A DNA stretch of 64,000 nt from Rothia uropygialis (GTDB lineage: Bacteria; Actinomycetota; Actinomycetes; Actinomycetales; Micrococcaceae), in NCBI RefSeq assembly GCF_004137765.1, contig NZ_NOIS01000004.1:358466-422465 (forward strand), written 5' to 3'. The notes under the pieces were generated by a model. The model did no database searches and was not told the origin of the DNA. It was given only the letters and a program-made list of their open reading frames with translations. The stretch's first letter is position 1; every line of letters starts with the position of its first letter. Shown in pieces: positions 1 to 8,137 of the stretch. The position numbers and the translations under genes were made by a program.

Positions 1-523
1 CGGTCCGATTGAGCGTCGCAATGGCTTCCTCAACCAAACCGATCGAGTCGTATTTGGGACTCACCGCACAGTCGATCGAGGTGATCGACGCGGAATTCTC
101 GTAATTACGAGGCGCAATAATGACGGGCAATGCGGCACGGTGCAGCAACGCGTTGTCGACGGAGCCAATGCCGTGCCACAGCCAGGAGCTCTTCGAAGAG
201 CTTCCGACGACTATGGCACCGGCATTGACGACCTCGGCCATTTCCATCAGACCGGTCGCGGCGTTCACTGAACGGCGAATGTGGTATCTGGCGACGACGT
301 CGTCCGGAACCATTTCCGCGGCCTCCTGGAGCCACTCCTTGGCCTGGTTCTTGACGAGGTCGGCGTAATTGCCGGGTCCGCGCAGGGCCCCGGCATACGC
401 ATCCTCGGCTTTCAGAACGAGAACCACGTCGAGTTCGGCACCCATTGAGCGACCCAACGCGACGCCCAGGTTCAGAGCTTCCCTACCGCGGCGGTTTGCG
501 GAATAACCAACGATGTATCTCAT
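1..523 (-). CDS. Universal stress protein (partial, C-terminus outside window)
   Basis: Reading leftwards from the ATG at 523, an open frame of 174 codons runs off the window edge. It starts MRYIVGYSANRRGREALNLG and contains IVVGSSSKSSWLWHGIGS followed by HRAALPVII, the layout of a UspA domain (Rossmann-like ATP-binding fold). The usual GxxG-x9-G(S/T) nucleotide motif is only partly kept: the first part reads GSSS rather than GxxG, so ATP binding is uncertain. The start codon overlaps the putrescine oxidase stop as ATGA, which implies translational coupling. A cytosolic stress or regulatory role tied to polyamine oxidation is an inference from that coupling. The family call is fairly sure; the function is not. 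Confidence 0.85.
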   Translation of the reverse strand, partial: MRYIVGYSANRRGREALNLGVALGRSMGAELDVVLVLKAEDAYAGALRGPGNYADLVKNQAKEWLQEAAEMVPDDVVARYHIRRSVNAATGLMEMAEVVNAGAIVVGSSSKSSWLWHGIGSVDNALLHRAALPVIIAPRNYENSASITSIDCAVSPKYDSIGLVEEAIATLNRT

Positions 524-1971
524 AGTGAGTCCACAATATCCGCAGCTGTCTTCAGACCCATACGAATTGCTCCGTCCACGTGCTGATACCCCTCGGCGGC
601 AATATCCGAGCAGGACCAGTGGATCGGTCCCACGGGCTCACCCTGGTCCTTGCCGTACCGGTGGAGACCACCCAGGTCGTAGCTGGCCGCGTAGGCTCCG
701 CGGGTCCATTCCTCGGCGCCCCAGTCTGACTCGTAGTAGACCACGGGATTCTTGGCTTCTTCGCCCAGCAATTCGGCCATCGCGGCCAGGATGGCTTCCT
801 TGCGCTCTTCCGCCGAGATCTCGAACATGCGGTCAGCGTTCTCGTCGGAGACGAAACCGACGAGCGTTCCGCGGGATTCTTCCTTGCCGGTTTCGGGGTC
901 GTAGTTGGTGTTGTCGTAGATCTCCTGGACCAACGAGTTCGCGGCGAACGCCGTACCGGACAGGCCCTTTTCCCGCCAGAAAGGCGTCTCGTACACCGCG
1001 TGAACCTTGATGACCAGGCCCAGGGACTGGTGCTGGTGCAGCTGATGCTGGCGTCGAGGCAAGGCCGGGACGTAGGAGATGCGGCTGTATAGGTTCGGCG
1101 GAACCGCAACGATGGCCCGCTTCGCCCGCACAATGACGCCCGAACCACTGGCCCGGCCGTCTTCCGAGAACTCTTCCGCCTCCACCAGAACCGGGTATTC
1201 GGGGTCCTCTTCCTGCCACCGAAGGACGCGCACGGGATGCCCCGTGATGACGTCGCTGCCCAGCCGTTCGGCAAGGGCAAGAGAAACGGACTGCATTCCG
1301 CCGAGGACGCGCTTGTCGAGGATGAAGTCCTCGTCCACGAGGTGCGAGAAGGACCCGGCAGAGGCAGCCATGAGGACAGCTTGGAGCGCGGAGAAAGCGT
1401 GAGACGGCTTGGTCAACATGCCGCCCGCGATGAACAGGCCAATGTTGTTGCAGGCTTCTTCGTCCGAGGACTGCTCGCGCAGCCAGTGATGGAAGGAGAT
1501 CGTATCCAATTCGCGCGCCTTGGGGTGAGCCCACGGCTCGGTCGGCCCGATCTCCGTGGCCAGGCCGTCGAGAATCTCGATCAGACGCTCCATCTCGCGC
1601 TCGGTTTCCGCGGAAACCGGGAACATCTCACCCGTGTACCGGGTCACGGTGCCGTTAGGGGAACGGTAGATGTTCTCCCCCTCGCGGTACCGGGAAAAGG
1701 TCTTGAGCCCTAGATCGTCAACCAATTCGGTGAGCACGGTCTGGTCCGGGGAAATCCATTGGCCGCCGATCTCGAGGAACGCGCCGTCGATGACCTGCGA
1801 CCACGTGCGTCCTCCCACGCGCTCGCGAGCCTCGAGCACCGTTACGCTTTTGCCCGCTTTGCGCAGTTCAGTTGCGGCGGCCAAGCCGGAGGGTCCGGCA
1901 CCGATCACGACAACCTCGGACTCGCGGACGGGCCACTCGGATTGCTGAGGATTGTGAGGGTTGGCACTCAT
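520..1971 (-). CDS. puo: Putrescine oxidase (flavin monoamine oxidase family)
   Basis: This 483-residue protein has an N-terminal FAD-binding GAGPSG (about residues 24-29), then RVGGRTW (51-57), IGGQW (about 68-72) and a C-terminal HVDGAIRMG flavin-contact segment. That is the standard amine oxidase architecture. Stretches such as EIGPTEPWAHPKARELDTIS and ACNNIGLFIAGGMLTKP match what I recall of the Micrococcus rubens/Kocuria putrescine oxidase, which converts putrescine to 4-aminobutanal, ammonia and H2O2. The length fits that enzyme. A GAAAGG ribosome site precedes the ATG. It is divergent from a TetR gene across a palindromic operator and coupled to a universal stress gene. The agmatine deiminase module nearby would supply putrescine. 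Another monoamine as substrate is possible. Confidence 0.9.
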   Translation of the reverse strand: MSANPHNPQQSEWPVRESEVVVIGAGPSGLAAATELRKAGKSVTVLEARERVGGRTWSQVIDGAFLEIGGQWISPDQTVLTELVDDLGLKTFSRYREGENIYRSPNGTVTRYTGEMFPVSAETEREMERLIEILDGLATEIGPTEPWAHPKARELDTISFHHWLREQSSDEEACNNIGLFIAGGMLTKPSHAFSALQAVLMAASAGSFSHLVDEDFILDKRVLGGMQSVSLALAERLGSDVITGHPVRVLRWQEEDPEYPVLVEAEEFSEDGRASGSGVIVRAKRAIVAVPPNLYSRISYVPALPRRQHQLHQHQSLGLVIKVHAVYETPFWREKGLSGTAFAANSLVQEIYDNTNYDPETGKEESRGTLVGFVSDENADRMFEISAEERKEAILAAMAELLGEEAKNPVVYYESDWGAEEWTRGAYAASYDLGGLHRYGKDQGEPVGPIHWSCSDIAAEGYQHVDGAIRMGLKTAADIVDSL

Positions 1972-2000
1972 GTTCAGACCTTTCGTGAGGTGGGGAGTGA

Positions 2001-2023
2001 ATAAACGAATGTCTTTCGTTTAT
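2001..2023. promoter_or_regulatory. Palindromic operator in the puo/tetR divergent promoter
   Basis: A perfect inverted repeat, ATAAACGAA-N5-TTCGTTTAT, lies 30 bp upstream of the puo ATG and about 90 bp before the chosen tetR start. Its size and symmetry suit a TetR dimer. The same core, AACGAA-N5-TTCGTT, recurs at 7372-7388 before agmatine deiminase. Confidence 0.75.
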
Positions 2024-2113
2024 GGTAACGGTGAAGAAGAATTTTGTGAAGTGTGCCGCACGCCAGAGGCCTGTCGGGCGTTGCAGCGGCGCGCGGGTAA
2101 TGTCGTCTGCGTG

Positions 2114-2821
2114 ATGGAAAAAGCTACGAGAAGGCCTGGCAGGCCTGCCCAGACGATCCTGACCTCGAAGAACATCGTGCACGCCGCGCGGGAACTTCTG
2201 GAATCCCACGGGGAGAGCTTCACCATGACCATGCTGGCCAAGCGGCTCGGAGTCGCCGTCTCGTCGCTGTACAACCACGTGGCCTCCCGAGACGAGGTCT
2301 TCGCCAAGATCTCGGACGATGTGGTGCGCGGAATCGACATCACCGAACTGGCAAAACTCGGCAACCGCACGGACAGCACGGGAGGCAGGGCCGAGGCGGC
2401 CTCGGAGTGGCGCTCGGCCACGGAGGCCTGGGCACGGTCCTATTTCGAAGCGTTCGCGGCTCAGCCATACGTCGTCGCGACGCTCGCCCTGACCCCGGTG
2501 GCCGAGGCACCCCAGACGCTGGCGATGTACGAAGCAGTGGCACAGGCGTTCCTCAAGGCCGGCTGGCCCGAGGCCGAAATACTGAGGGTCATCGAAACCC
2601 TCGAGTCCTTCCTCCTCGGCACGGCCCTGGACGCCGCGGCTCCCGCAGACATCTTCAACCCGGGAAAGCTCAGCCCGGAGTTCACACTCATGGCCCGCTT
2701 GCAGAAGGACAGAGAGCACCTCAGCGGCCCGATGGCCGCTGAGCAAGCTCTCGACCTCGGGCTTCCGAGCCTCCTGGACGGTCTGGAGCAACGCCTGCGA
2801 ACCCATCTCCCAGTGGCCTGA
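2114..2821 (+). CDS. TetR/AcrR family transcriptional regulator
   Basis: The protein is 235 residues from the ATG at 2114 (MEKATRRPGRPAQT...). It has a basic N-terminal arm, then a helix-turn-helix of the form FTMTMLAKRLGVAVSSLYNHV that ends in the TetR-typical SLYNHV recognition helix, then a helical ligand domain. The open frame extends upstream to 1961, but those residues run through the operator and look non-coding, so I chose 2114. A GTG at 2111 is an alternative and no strong ribosome site is visible. It is divergent from puo and most likely represses puo and, through the matching operator, the agmatine deiminase unit. The ligand may be agmatine, putrescine or an aminoaldehyde; this is inference. 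Confidence 0.85.
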   Translation: MEKATRRPGRPAQTILTSKNIVHAARELLESHGESFTMTMLAKRLGVAVSSLYNHVASRDEVFAKISDDVVRGIDITELAKLGNRTDSTGGRAEAASEWRSATEAWARSYFEAFAAQPYVVATLALTPVAEAPQTLAMYEAVAQAFLKAGWPEAEILRVIETLESFLLGTALDAAAPADIFNPGKLSPEFTLMARLQKDREHLSGPMAAEQALDLGLPSLLDGLEQRLRTHLPVA

Positions 2822-2849
2822 ATCAACGGTGTGCAAGGGCAAATGCCCA

Positions 2850-4469
2850 TTACGCACGGTCCACCGCCCCAGGAGCCACTTCGATCTCACCGCGGAAGAA
2901 GGACGGAATCAGACGCGAGAGCACAACCATGACGACGAGGCCCAGCACGATCATGCCGGCGCCCAAGTAGAAGACCAGACCGATTCCGAACAGCGATGAT
3001 CCGGAACCGTACGACGGGTCGAAAGAATCGATCGTCGTGCGCACGAAGAAAATCAGCAGAAGGATCCCACCCAGCAACGGCCCCAGAAGCTGGGTACAGA
3101 AAGTCCGCAGGGACCGCCGGGAAGACCGGCGGAAGTACCACACGCACGCGAGCGCCGTCAGCCCGTAGTAGAAGCACACCATCAGGCCCAGAGCCGAAAT
3201 CGTATCCCAGAGGACGTCTTCGGAGACGAATCGCATGATCGCGTAGAAGACGGCGGCGACGACGGTCGAGGTCACGGTTGCTGTACTGGGTGTCTGGAAT
3301 TTCGGATGGATCCGGGACAGCCCCTTGGGAAGGGCCCCATAGAAGCTCATGGACAACATGGTGCGGGCCGGGGAAACCATGGTCGACTGCAGAGAGGCAA
3401 TCGAGGACATGAGCACCGCGATCGACATGAGAATACCGAGCGGGCCCAGAACAGGGGTTGCCAGGGCAGCGAAGACATTTTCCTGGATGTTCCCGTTGGT
3501 CAGTCCCAAATCGCCGTCCCCGACGCCCGAATATGCGAGGGTCGCACAGGCAACCAGAAGGTACAGCACGACGACGATAGCTATGACGAGCAGAGCCGCC
3601 CTGCCCGGCGTCTTGTCCGAGCCCTCGGTCTCCTCATTGAGCGTGAGCACGGTGTCCCAGCCCCAATAGATGAAGACCGACAGAGAGACACCCGCGGAGA
3701 ATGCCGAGAAGGAGTCCACACCGAATGGGTTGAACCATTCGATGCTGGGCATATTCCCGTCGAATGCGGTTCCGTTGACGACGTGCACGATTGCGACGAC
3801 GGAGAACCCGATCAGGATCAACAGCTGAAAACTCACGAGAAAAATCTGGAAGCGCTTGGTCTCCTCGACTCCCCTGTAAGAGATCAAACAGGCACCGGCC
3901 ATGAAAACCAGGCACGTCACCACGTTGAGCGGGACGTTGCGTGTCAGGTCGGCGATCGCATCGTTGCGGAAAATCTGCGACAACAGCAGATAGAAGAAAT
4001 CGACGCCGATCCCCGCAAGATTGGATAGCACCAGCACGGTCGAGGCCAAGAGCCCCCAGCCACCCATCCATCCGACCCACGGGCCGAACGCTTTGGTAGC
4101 CCAAGTGAAGGTGGTTCCGGAATCGGGCATTGCGGAGTTGAGCTCCCGGTATCCGAGGGCCACGAGGAGCATCGGGATGAAGCCGAGCAAGAAGATCGCC
4201 GGCAGATGAAAACCCACGACTGAGACTGTGGGCCCCAACGCACCGGAGAGCGTGTAGGCGGGAGCGATCGTGGAGACACCGATGACGGTCGCGCCCACCA
4301 GACCAATACTGGCGGCGCTCAGGCCTTTCGCTTGCTTCTTCTTGCCTTCCCCGACAATGGTGACGGCGGAGTCCGAACGCTGGACGATCGGCGACGTGGA
4401 CGTGTGGATGGTGACACCGGAGCTACCGGAACGGCCGGGGTCTTTTTTCCGCTGCGAGGACGAGGACAT
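2850..4469 (-). CDS. APC superfamily amino acid/polyamine permease
   Basis: This is a 539-residue integral membrane protein. A Ser/Lys-rich cytosolic tail of about 50 residues is followed by roughly 12 hydrophobic segments, beginning GLVGATVIGVSTIAPAYTLS, which has the APC first-helix pattern. Later PDSGTTFTWATKAFGPWVGW matches the conserved APC loop after helix 2. The start at 4469 is preceded by AGGAGG five bases upstream; the longer frame to 4604 overlaps the amidase gene and is unlikely. It follows the amidase by 64 bp on the same strand, so it probably belongs to the agmatine deiminase operon and imports agmatine, putrescine or a related amine. The substrate is inferred from context. It converges with tetR, with only a small GGGC-AAAT-GCCC hairpin (2837-2848) between them. 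Confidence 0.85.
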   Translation of the reverse strand: MSSSSQRKKDPGRSGSSGVTIHTSTSPIVQRSDSAVTIVGEGKKKQAKGLSAASIGLVGATVIGVSTIAPAYTLSGALGPTVSVVGFHLPAIFLLGFIPMLLVALGYRELNSAMPDSGTTFTWATKAFGPWVGWMGGWGLLASTVLVLSNLAGIGVDFFYLLLSQIFRNDAIADLTRNVPLNVVTCLVFMAGACLISYRGVEETKRFQIFLVSFQLLILIGFSVVAIVHVVNGTAFDGNMPSIEWFNPFGVDSFSAFSAGVSLSVFIYWGWDTVLTLNEETEGSDKTPGRAALLVIAIVVVLYLLVACATLAYSGVGDGDLGLTNGNIQENVFAALATPVLGPLGILMSIAVLMSSIASLQSTMVSPARTMLSMSFYGALPKGLSRIHPKFQTPSTATVTSTVVAAVFYAIMRFVSEDVLWDTISALGLMVCFYYGLTALACVWYFRRSSRRSLRTFCTQLLGPLLGGILLLIFFVRTTIDSFDPSYGSGSSLFGIGLVFYLGAGMIVLGLVVMVVLSRLIPSFFRGEIEVAPGAVDRA

Positions 4470-4533
4470 GAGTTCCTCCTGGTGAGTCATTGGATTCGAA
4501 TGATGGATGGGGCGCTTCCGCGCCAGGATGCGG

Positions 4534-6258
4534 TCAGCCCTGAAGTCGAGGCGTTCGGGGTGGAGCGGTCCGGCGAGGGCCGAGAGCATCGAAGGCAAGA
4601 CCAATGCCCAGGAGATCGTTGTCCGAATACGCGCGCCCAGCGAATGTCAGCCCAACGGGCATCCCGGTATCCGGCATGGTCCCCATGGGGACGGTGACGC
4701 TCGGAATACCCAGGTGGCGCATGACCAGGTTTCCGTTGGCTACCCACACACCGTTGCGCCAGCCCAGGTCCGCGGATCCCGGATCCACATCCATATCTGC
4801 AGGGGCCACATCGGCCATGGCGGGGAACAGAACGGCGTCGAGGCCTCTCTCCTCCATCCAGTTCTCCAGGTCGACTCGGCGCGTTTCCTCGAGCCCCACG
4901 ACCCCCTGCGCCAATTCGGGGATGTCCCGGAAGGAATCAATGGGGTTTTCGCGAATGAATGCGGGGTATTCGGCAATGTCGTCGTCGAACCCGTCGTATC
5001 TGTCCGGCAGGGCACCCTCGGGCGGGGGAAAGATCGTCTCGCCATCGACGGCCGCGAGTTCGGAGATCGCTTCGTCCCCGTTGGCGCGGAGGAAGTCGTC
5101 CCATGCCCACGCGGAAAGATCCAGGATCTCGCGATCCAGGTACTCAGGTTTGACCAGTCCACGCGTCCGAATTGTGGGCGCTCCGGGGCGGTCGCCCTCG
5201 TACCGGCTCACCACGGGGAAGTCCACCTCGACGACGCGCGCCCCGGCTTCCTCCAGATCTGCTCTTGCCTGCTGCCACAGTTCGACGACGCTCGCCCGTG
5301 TCTCGATCCGACGGCCCGTCGAGCCCCCGATTCCCGGCGCTCGGGCGGTTCCCGCTTCGGGATCAGCATTGATGTACATCCGGGGAACGCCCAGGGTCAG
5401 GCCGTTCAGGCGGTCTTTCGCTTCGGTCGCGTTCCGTGCGGCCAGAGGCAGGTAGGAGTCCGGCCGCACGCTCGAGGATGTGGGGATGCCGGCCCAGTCC
5501 TGGGACCGCCAGAAATCGCCACGGGAATCGGGGTCGTCCGCGACGATGACGTCAAGGACCTCGACGAGATCCGAGGCGGTACGAGTATGCGGGACCACGA
5601 CGTCCATCGTGGGCACAAGCGGCCAATTGCCTCGCACTGAGATGACTCCGCGGGAAGGCGTATAGGCGAAAAGAGCATTGCATGAGGCGGGGGCCCGGCC
5701 GCTCGACCAGGTCTCCTCCCCTAGCCCGAAGGCCGCGAAACTGGCCGCGGTGGCGGTCCCCGAGCCGTTGGAGGACCCCGAGCCGAAAGCCGAGGTCAGC
5801 CACGCGGCGTTGTACGGGCTTTCGGCGCGACCGTAGACGCCGCGCTGCATTCCCCCGTTTGCCATCGGCGGCATATTGGTCAGGCCGATGCAGATGGCTC
5901 CCGCGGCACGGAGCCTCTCGATCGTGAAGGCGTCCTTCTGAGCGACCAAATCGACGAATGCGGGGCTCCCCGCCGCGGCGGTCAGACCCTTGACGAGATA
6001 GCTGTCCTTGGCCGTGTAGATGATTCCGTCGAGCGGCCCCAGGGCCTCTCCGCGAGCACGGCGTCGGTCGGAAGCCTGTGCTTCCGCTCTGGCTTCCGGG
6101 TTCCGCACGACGACGGCGTTCAGACCGGGCCCCGCGGAGTCATAGGCATCGATGCGGGCGAGATATTCGTCGAGAATCTGCTCACACGTGGCCTGTCCCG
6201 TCTCCATGGCCGCTCGAAGTTCGCGGATGCTGGCTTCTACGACGTCCACTCTTGTCAC
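4534..6258 (-). CDS. Amidase signature (AS) family hydrolase
   Basis: This 574-residue protein has the full Ser-cisSer-Lys triad of AS amidases: Lys84 in YTAKDSY, cis-Ser162 in GSGSSNGSG, and nucleophile Ser186 in EETWSSGR. The two serines are 24 residues apart, as in characterised members such as FAAH. The local sequence around the nucleophile deviates from the usual DTGGSIR. The GTG start overlaps the agmatine deiminase stop as GTGA, so the two are translationally coupled. In the usual pathway the product of agmatine deiminase, N-carbamoylputrescine, is cleaved by a nitrilase-family enzyme, and none is seen here. This amidase may take that step; that is inference from position. An unrelated amide substrate remains possible. 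Confidence 0.85.
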   Translation of the reverse strand: MTRVDVVEASIRELRAAMETGQATCEQILDEYLARIDAYDSAGPGLNAVVVRNPEARAEAQASDRRRARGEALGPLDGIIYTAKDSYLVKGLTAAAGSPAFVDLVAQKDAFTIERLRAAGAICIGLTNMPPMANGGMQRGVYGRAESPYNAAWLTSAFGSGSSNGSGTATAASFAAFGLGEETWSSGRAPASCNALFAYTPSRGVISVRGNWPLVPTMDVVVPHTRTASDLVEVLDVIVADDPDSRGDFWRSQDWAGIPTSSSVRPDSYLPLAARNATEAKDRLNGLTLGVPRMYINADPEAGTARAPGIGGSTGRRIETRASVVELWQQARADLEEAGARVVEVDFPVVSRYEGDRPGAPTIRTRGLVKPEYLDREILDLSAWAWDDFLRANGDEAISELAAVDGETIFPPPEGALPDRYDGFDDDIAEYPAFIRENPIDSFRDIPELAQGVVGLEETRRVDLENWMEERGLDAVLFPAMADVAPADMDVDPGSADLGWRNGVWVANGNLVMRHLGIPSVTVPMGTMPDTGMPVGLTFAGRAYSDNDLLGIGLAFDALGPRRTAPPRTPRLQG

Positions 6259-7295
6259 GGCCGATCACCCGCCGCGGGCTGCTGTTGGGTGATGCAGTGG
6301 ATTCCTCCGCCACGGGCGAAGATCGGCCGCGCTTCGACGGACACCACGTCTCTGCCGGGATAGGCCTCGGAGAGGATTTCACGTGCGCGCCCATCGGCGC
6401 GACCATCCCCGAAGGAGCACGCGATGACGGCCCCATTGGCGACGTAATGGTTGATGTAACTCCAGTCCACGGGCCCGAAATCGTCGCTGATCCGGCTCGG
6501 CGCGGGAACGTTCACGATGTTCAGCGGGCGCCCTTCGGCGTCTCTCTGCCCTTCGAGCGAGCGGCGGATTTCCTGCGAGACGGCGTGATCCGGGTGCTCC
6601 GGATTTTCCTGAGAGTGCACGAGCACGGTTCCCGGGGAGGCAAAGCACGCGACGATATCCACGTGGCCGTTGGTTCCGAAGTCGTCATAATCCCTTGTCA
6701 GTCCCCGAGGAAGCCAGATGACCTTCCGTGCGCCCAGGGCCCGGGCGAATTCGGACTCGACGCGCTGTCGATCCGCGTACGGATTGCGGCGGGGGTCGAG
6801 CTGCACGGTTTCGGTCGCGAGGACAGTTCCCTGTCCGTCAGTGTGGATTCCCCCGCCCTCGTTGACCAGAACGGACGAGACGCGCTCGACGTCGGCGGTT
6901 TCCGCCGCGAATCGGGCCAGGCCAGCGGATTTCTCCCACTCAGCCCACTCATGGGCACCCCACCCGTTGAAGATCCAGTCGACCGCGCCGAGGCGTTGCG
7001 GGTCTTCGGCATCCTGGACAAAAGTCGGTCCGACGTCGCGCATCCAGAACTCGTCCACCGGCGCCTCGACGACGTCAATGTGGGCCCCCAGCATCCGCCG
7101 AGCGCGCTGAGTTTCGGAGGGGTCAGCGACCATTGTCACGGGTTCGAATTCGGCGATCGCCCGTGCGACCGCGGCCCAGGCTTCGTACCCTTCTTCCCGT
7201 TGGGTCTCCGAGGAACCGAGCGTTTCTCCGCTGCACGGAAAGGCCATCCAGGTCCGCTCGTGGGGAGCCGTCTCGGCCGGCATGTTCCAGGCCAT
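6255..7295 (-). CDS. aguA: Agmatine deiminase (porphyromonas-type peptidyl-arginine deiminase family)
   Basis: The protein is 346 residues from the ATG at 7295 (MAWNMPAETAPHERTWMAFP), preceded by AAGGA. Family landmarks in order are HERTWMAFP (12-20), EFWMRD (82-87), NEGGGIH (145-151), GTNGHVD with His211, and GGGIHCITQQ with catalytic Cys334 near the C-terminus. It hydrolyses agmatine to N-carbamoylputrescine and ammonia in the cytosol. The frame continues upstream to 7520, but the added residues do not belong to the family and cross an operator. It is the first gene of a unit with the AS amidase and APC permease. The palindrome at 7372-7388 suggests control by the regulator of puo. Length and motifs make the call firm. 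Confidence 0.93.
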   Translation of the reverse strand: MAWNMPAETAPHERTWMAFPCSGETLGSSETQREEGYEAWAAVARAIAEFEPVTMVADPSETQRARRMLGAHIDVVEAPVDEFWMRDVGPTFVQDAEDPQRLGAVDWIFNGWGAHEWAEWEKSAGLARFAAETADVERVSSVLVNEGGGIHTDGQGTVLATETVQLDPRRNPYADRQRVESEFARALGARKVIWLPRGLTRDYDDFGTNGHVDIVACFASPGTVLVHSQENPEHPDHAVSQEIRRSLEGQRDAEGRPLNIVNVPAPSRISDDFGPVDWSYINHYVANGAVIACSFGDGRADGRAREILSEAYPGRDVVSVEARPIFARGGGIHCITQQQPAAGDRP

Positions 7296-7371
7296 GAGTC
7301 CTTCTCTTTTCTCTTCGCGCCACGTCCCAACGTGTATCGACGGCCGGCGAAGGCATCTCGTGAGTCCATTT

Positions 7372-7388
7372 AACGAACATGGTTCGTT
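7372..7388. promoter_or_regulatory. Operator upstream of agmatine deiminase
   Basis: AACGAA-N5-TTCGTT (AACGAAC-ATG-GTTCGTT when the symmetric inner base pair is included) lies 77 bp before the aguA start. It has the same half-site and spacer as the puo/tetR operator. On the minus strand a weak promoter, TTCACA-N17-TACTCT, can be read just upstream, so a bound repressor would block transcription. Confidence 0.7.
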
Positions 7389-7520
7389 TACGTTCTCAGC
7401 AAGAGTACATGTGATTTGGAATACTGTGAAGGCGATCATGTTACGGCGCTGTAAAAGATGAGCGCCCAGAAGCGAGAATCCGAGACGGGCCTGCGGTCCG
7501 AGGAGCGAGCCCTCGGACAC

Positions 7521-8045
7521 TCAGGCGGAATCGACGACAGACATCCGGATACCCTGGTCGCGACCGAAGAGGGCCTTCCCCAATAAACCGACCAGCTGCT
7601 GGACCTCTTTGGCATCCAACTGGCCGAGGGTCCGCTCCTGGGCACGAAGGACCTGCGCCCGCGCACCCTTGCGCACCGCATCCCCCTGCGCCGTGGCCCG
7701 AATGCGCCGAATGCGCCGGTCCCGGGCGTCGGGAACGCGCTCCACCAGCCCCTCGCTCTCCAAACGGTCGACCAAAGCCACGATCTGACTGGGATCCAGC
7801 GTGAGCATCTCAGCCAATGCCTTCTGTGTTGGTGCTTCATTTTCCCCGGCGAGGCTGAGAACGCTGAACGATCTCGCGTTCAAGCCAAAGTCCTTCAGCT
7901 CGCGATTCGCATCGAGGGTGCCGATCGCGCCCAGCTTCTCCAGCAGAAATACTGCGTCGCCCGCGATTTCGGTGGATTCCAGGGGCGTCTGCCCTCCATG
8001 TCGGGGTTCACCGTCCGTTCGTTGCACATCACGTCGCTTGTTCAT
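7521..8045 (-). CDS. MarR family transcriptional regulator
   Basis: The protein is 174 residues from the ATG at 8045 (MNKRRDVQ). The central winged helix-turn-helix reads TQKALAEMLTLDPSQIVALV, then DRLESEGLVERVPDARDRRI, the characteristic MarR recognition helix and DxRxR wing. Helical arms for dimerisation flank it. An upstream in-frame start at 8084 would run into the divergent promoter region. The gene lies between the agmatine deiminase unit (same strand, downstream) and the divergent SDR operon at 8138. By position it most likely controls the SDR operon, probably in response to an aromatic or acyl-CoA ligand. That target is inferred. Confidence 0.87.
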   Translation of the reverse strand: MNKRRDVQRTDGEPRHGGQTPLESTEIAGDAVFLLEKLGAIGTLDANRELKDFGLNARSFSVLSLAGENEAPTQKALAEMLTLDPSQIVALVDRLESEGLVERVPDARDRRIRRIRATAQGDAVRKGARAQVLRAQERTLGQLDAKEVQQLVGLLGKALFGRDQGIRMSVVDSA

Positions 8046-8058
8046 GAGGACATCATAG

Positions 8059-8100
8059 AACGAACCAATGATTGACTTTTTCAACTAATTGCGTTTAGGT
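8059..8100 (+). promoter_or_regulatory. Divergent marR/SDR promoter region with candidate MarR site
   Basis: A candidate promoter for the rightward operon is TTGACT (8072-8077), 17 bp, TTAGGT (8095-8100). The inverted repeat TTGA-N5-TCAA overlaps the -35 element and is the kind of short palindrome MarR proteins bind. AACGAACCA at 8059-8067 repeats one half of the aguA operator, so cross-talk with the polyamine regulator is possible. Confidence 0.5.
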
Positions 8101-8137
8101 GACTGCAGATGTCAGCCAAATCACATGAGGAGTGGAT

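Noticed and set aside
1868..2890. A 340-codon leftward frame over the tetR gene
   Set aside because: It overlaps the well-supported TetR and putrescine oxidase genes and the operator, and has no family character.
3306..4028. A 240-codon rightward frame inside the permease gene
   Set aside because: Composition is that of an antisense shadow; the permease has clear membrane helices on the other strand.
4470..4604. N-terminal extension of the permease frame to 4604
   Set aside because: It overlaps the amidase gene, and a strong AGGAGG sits directly before the ATG at 4469.
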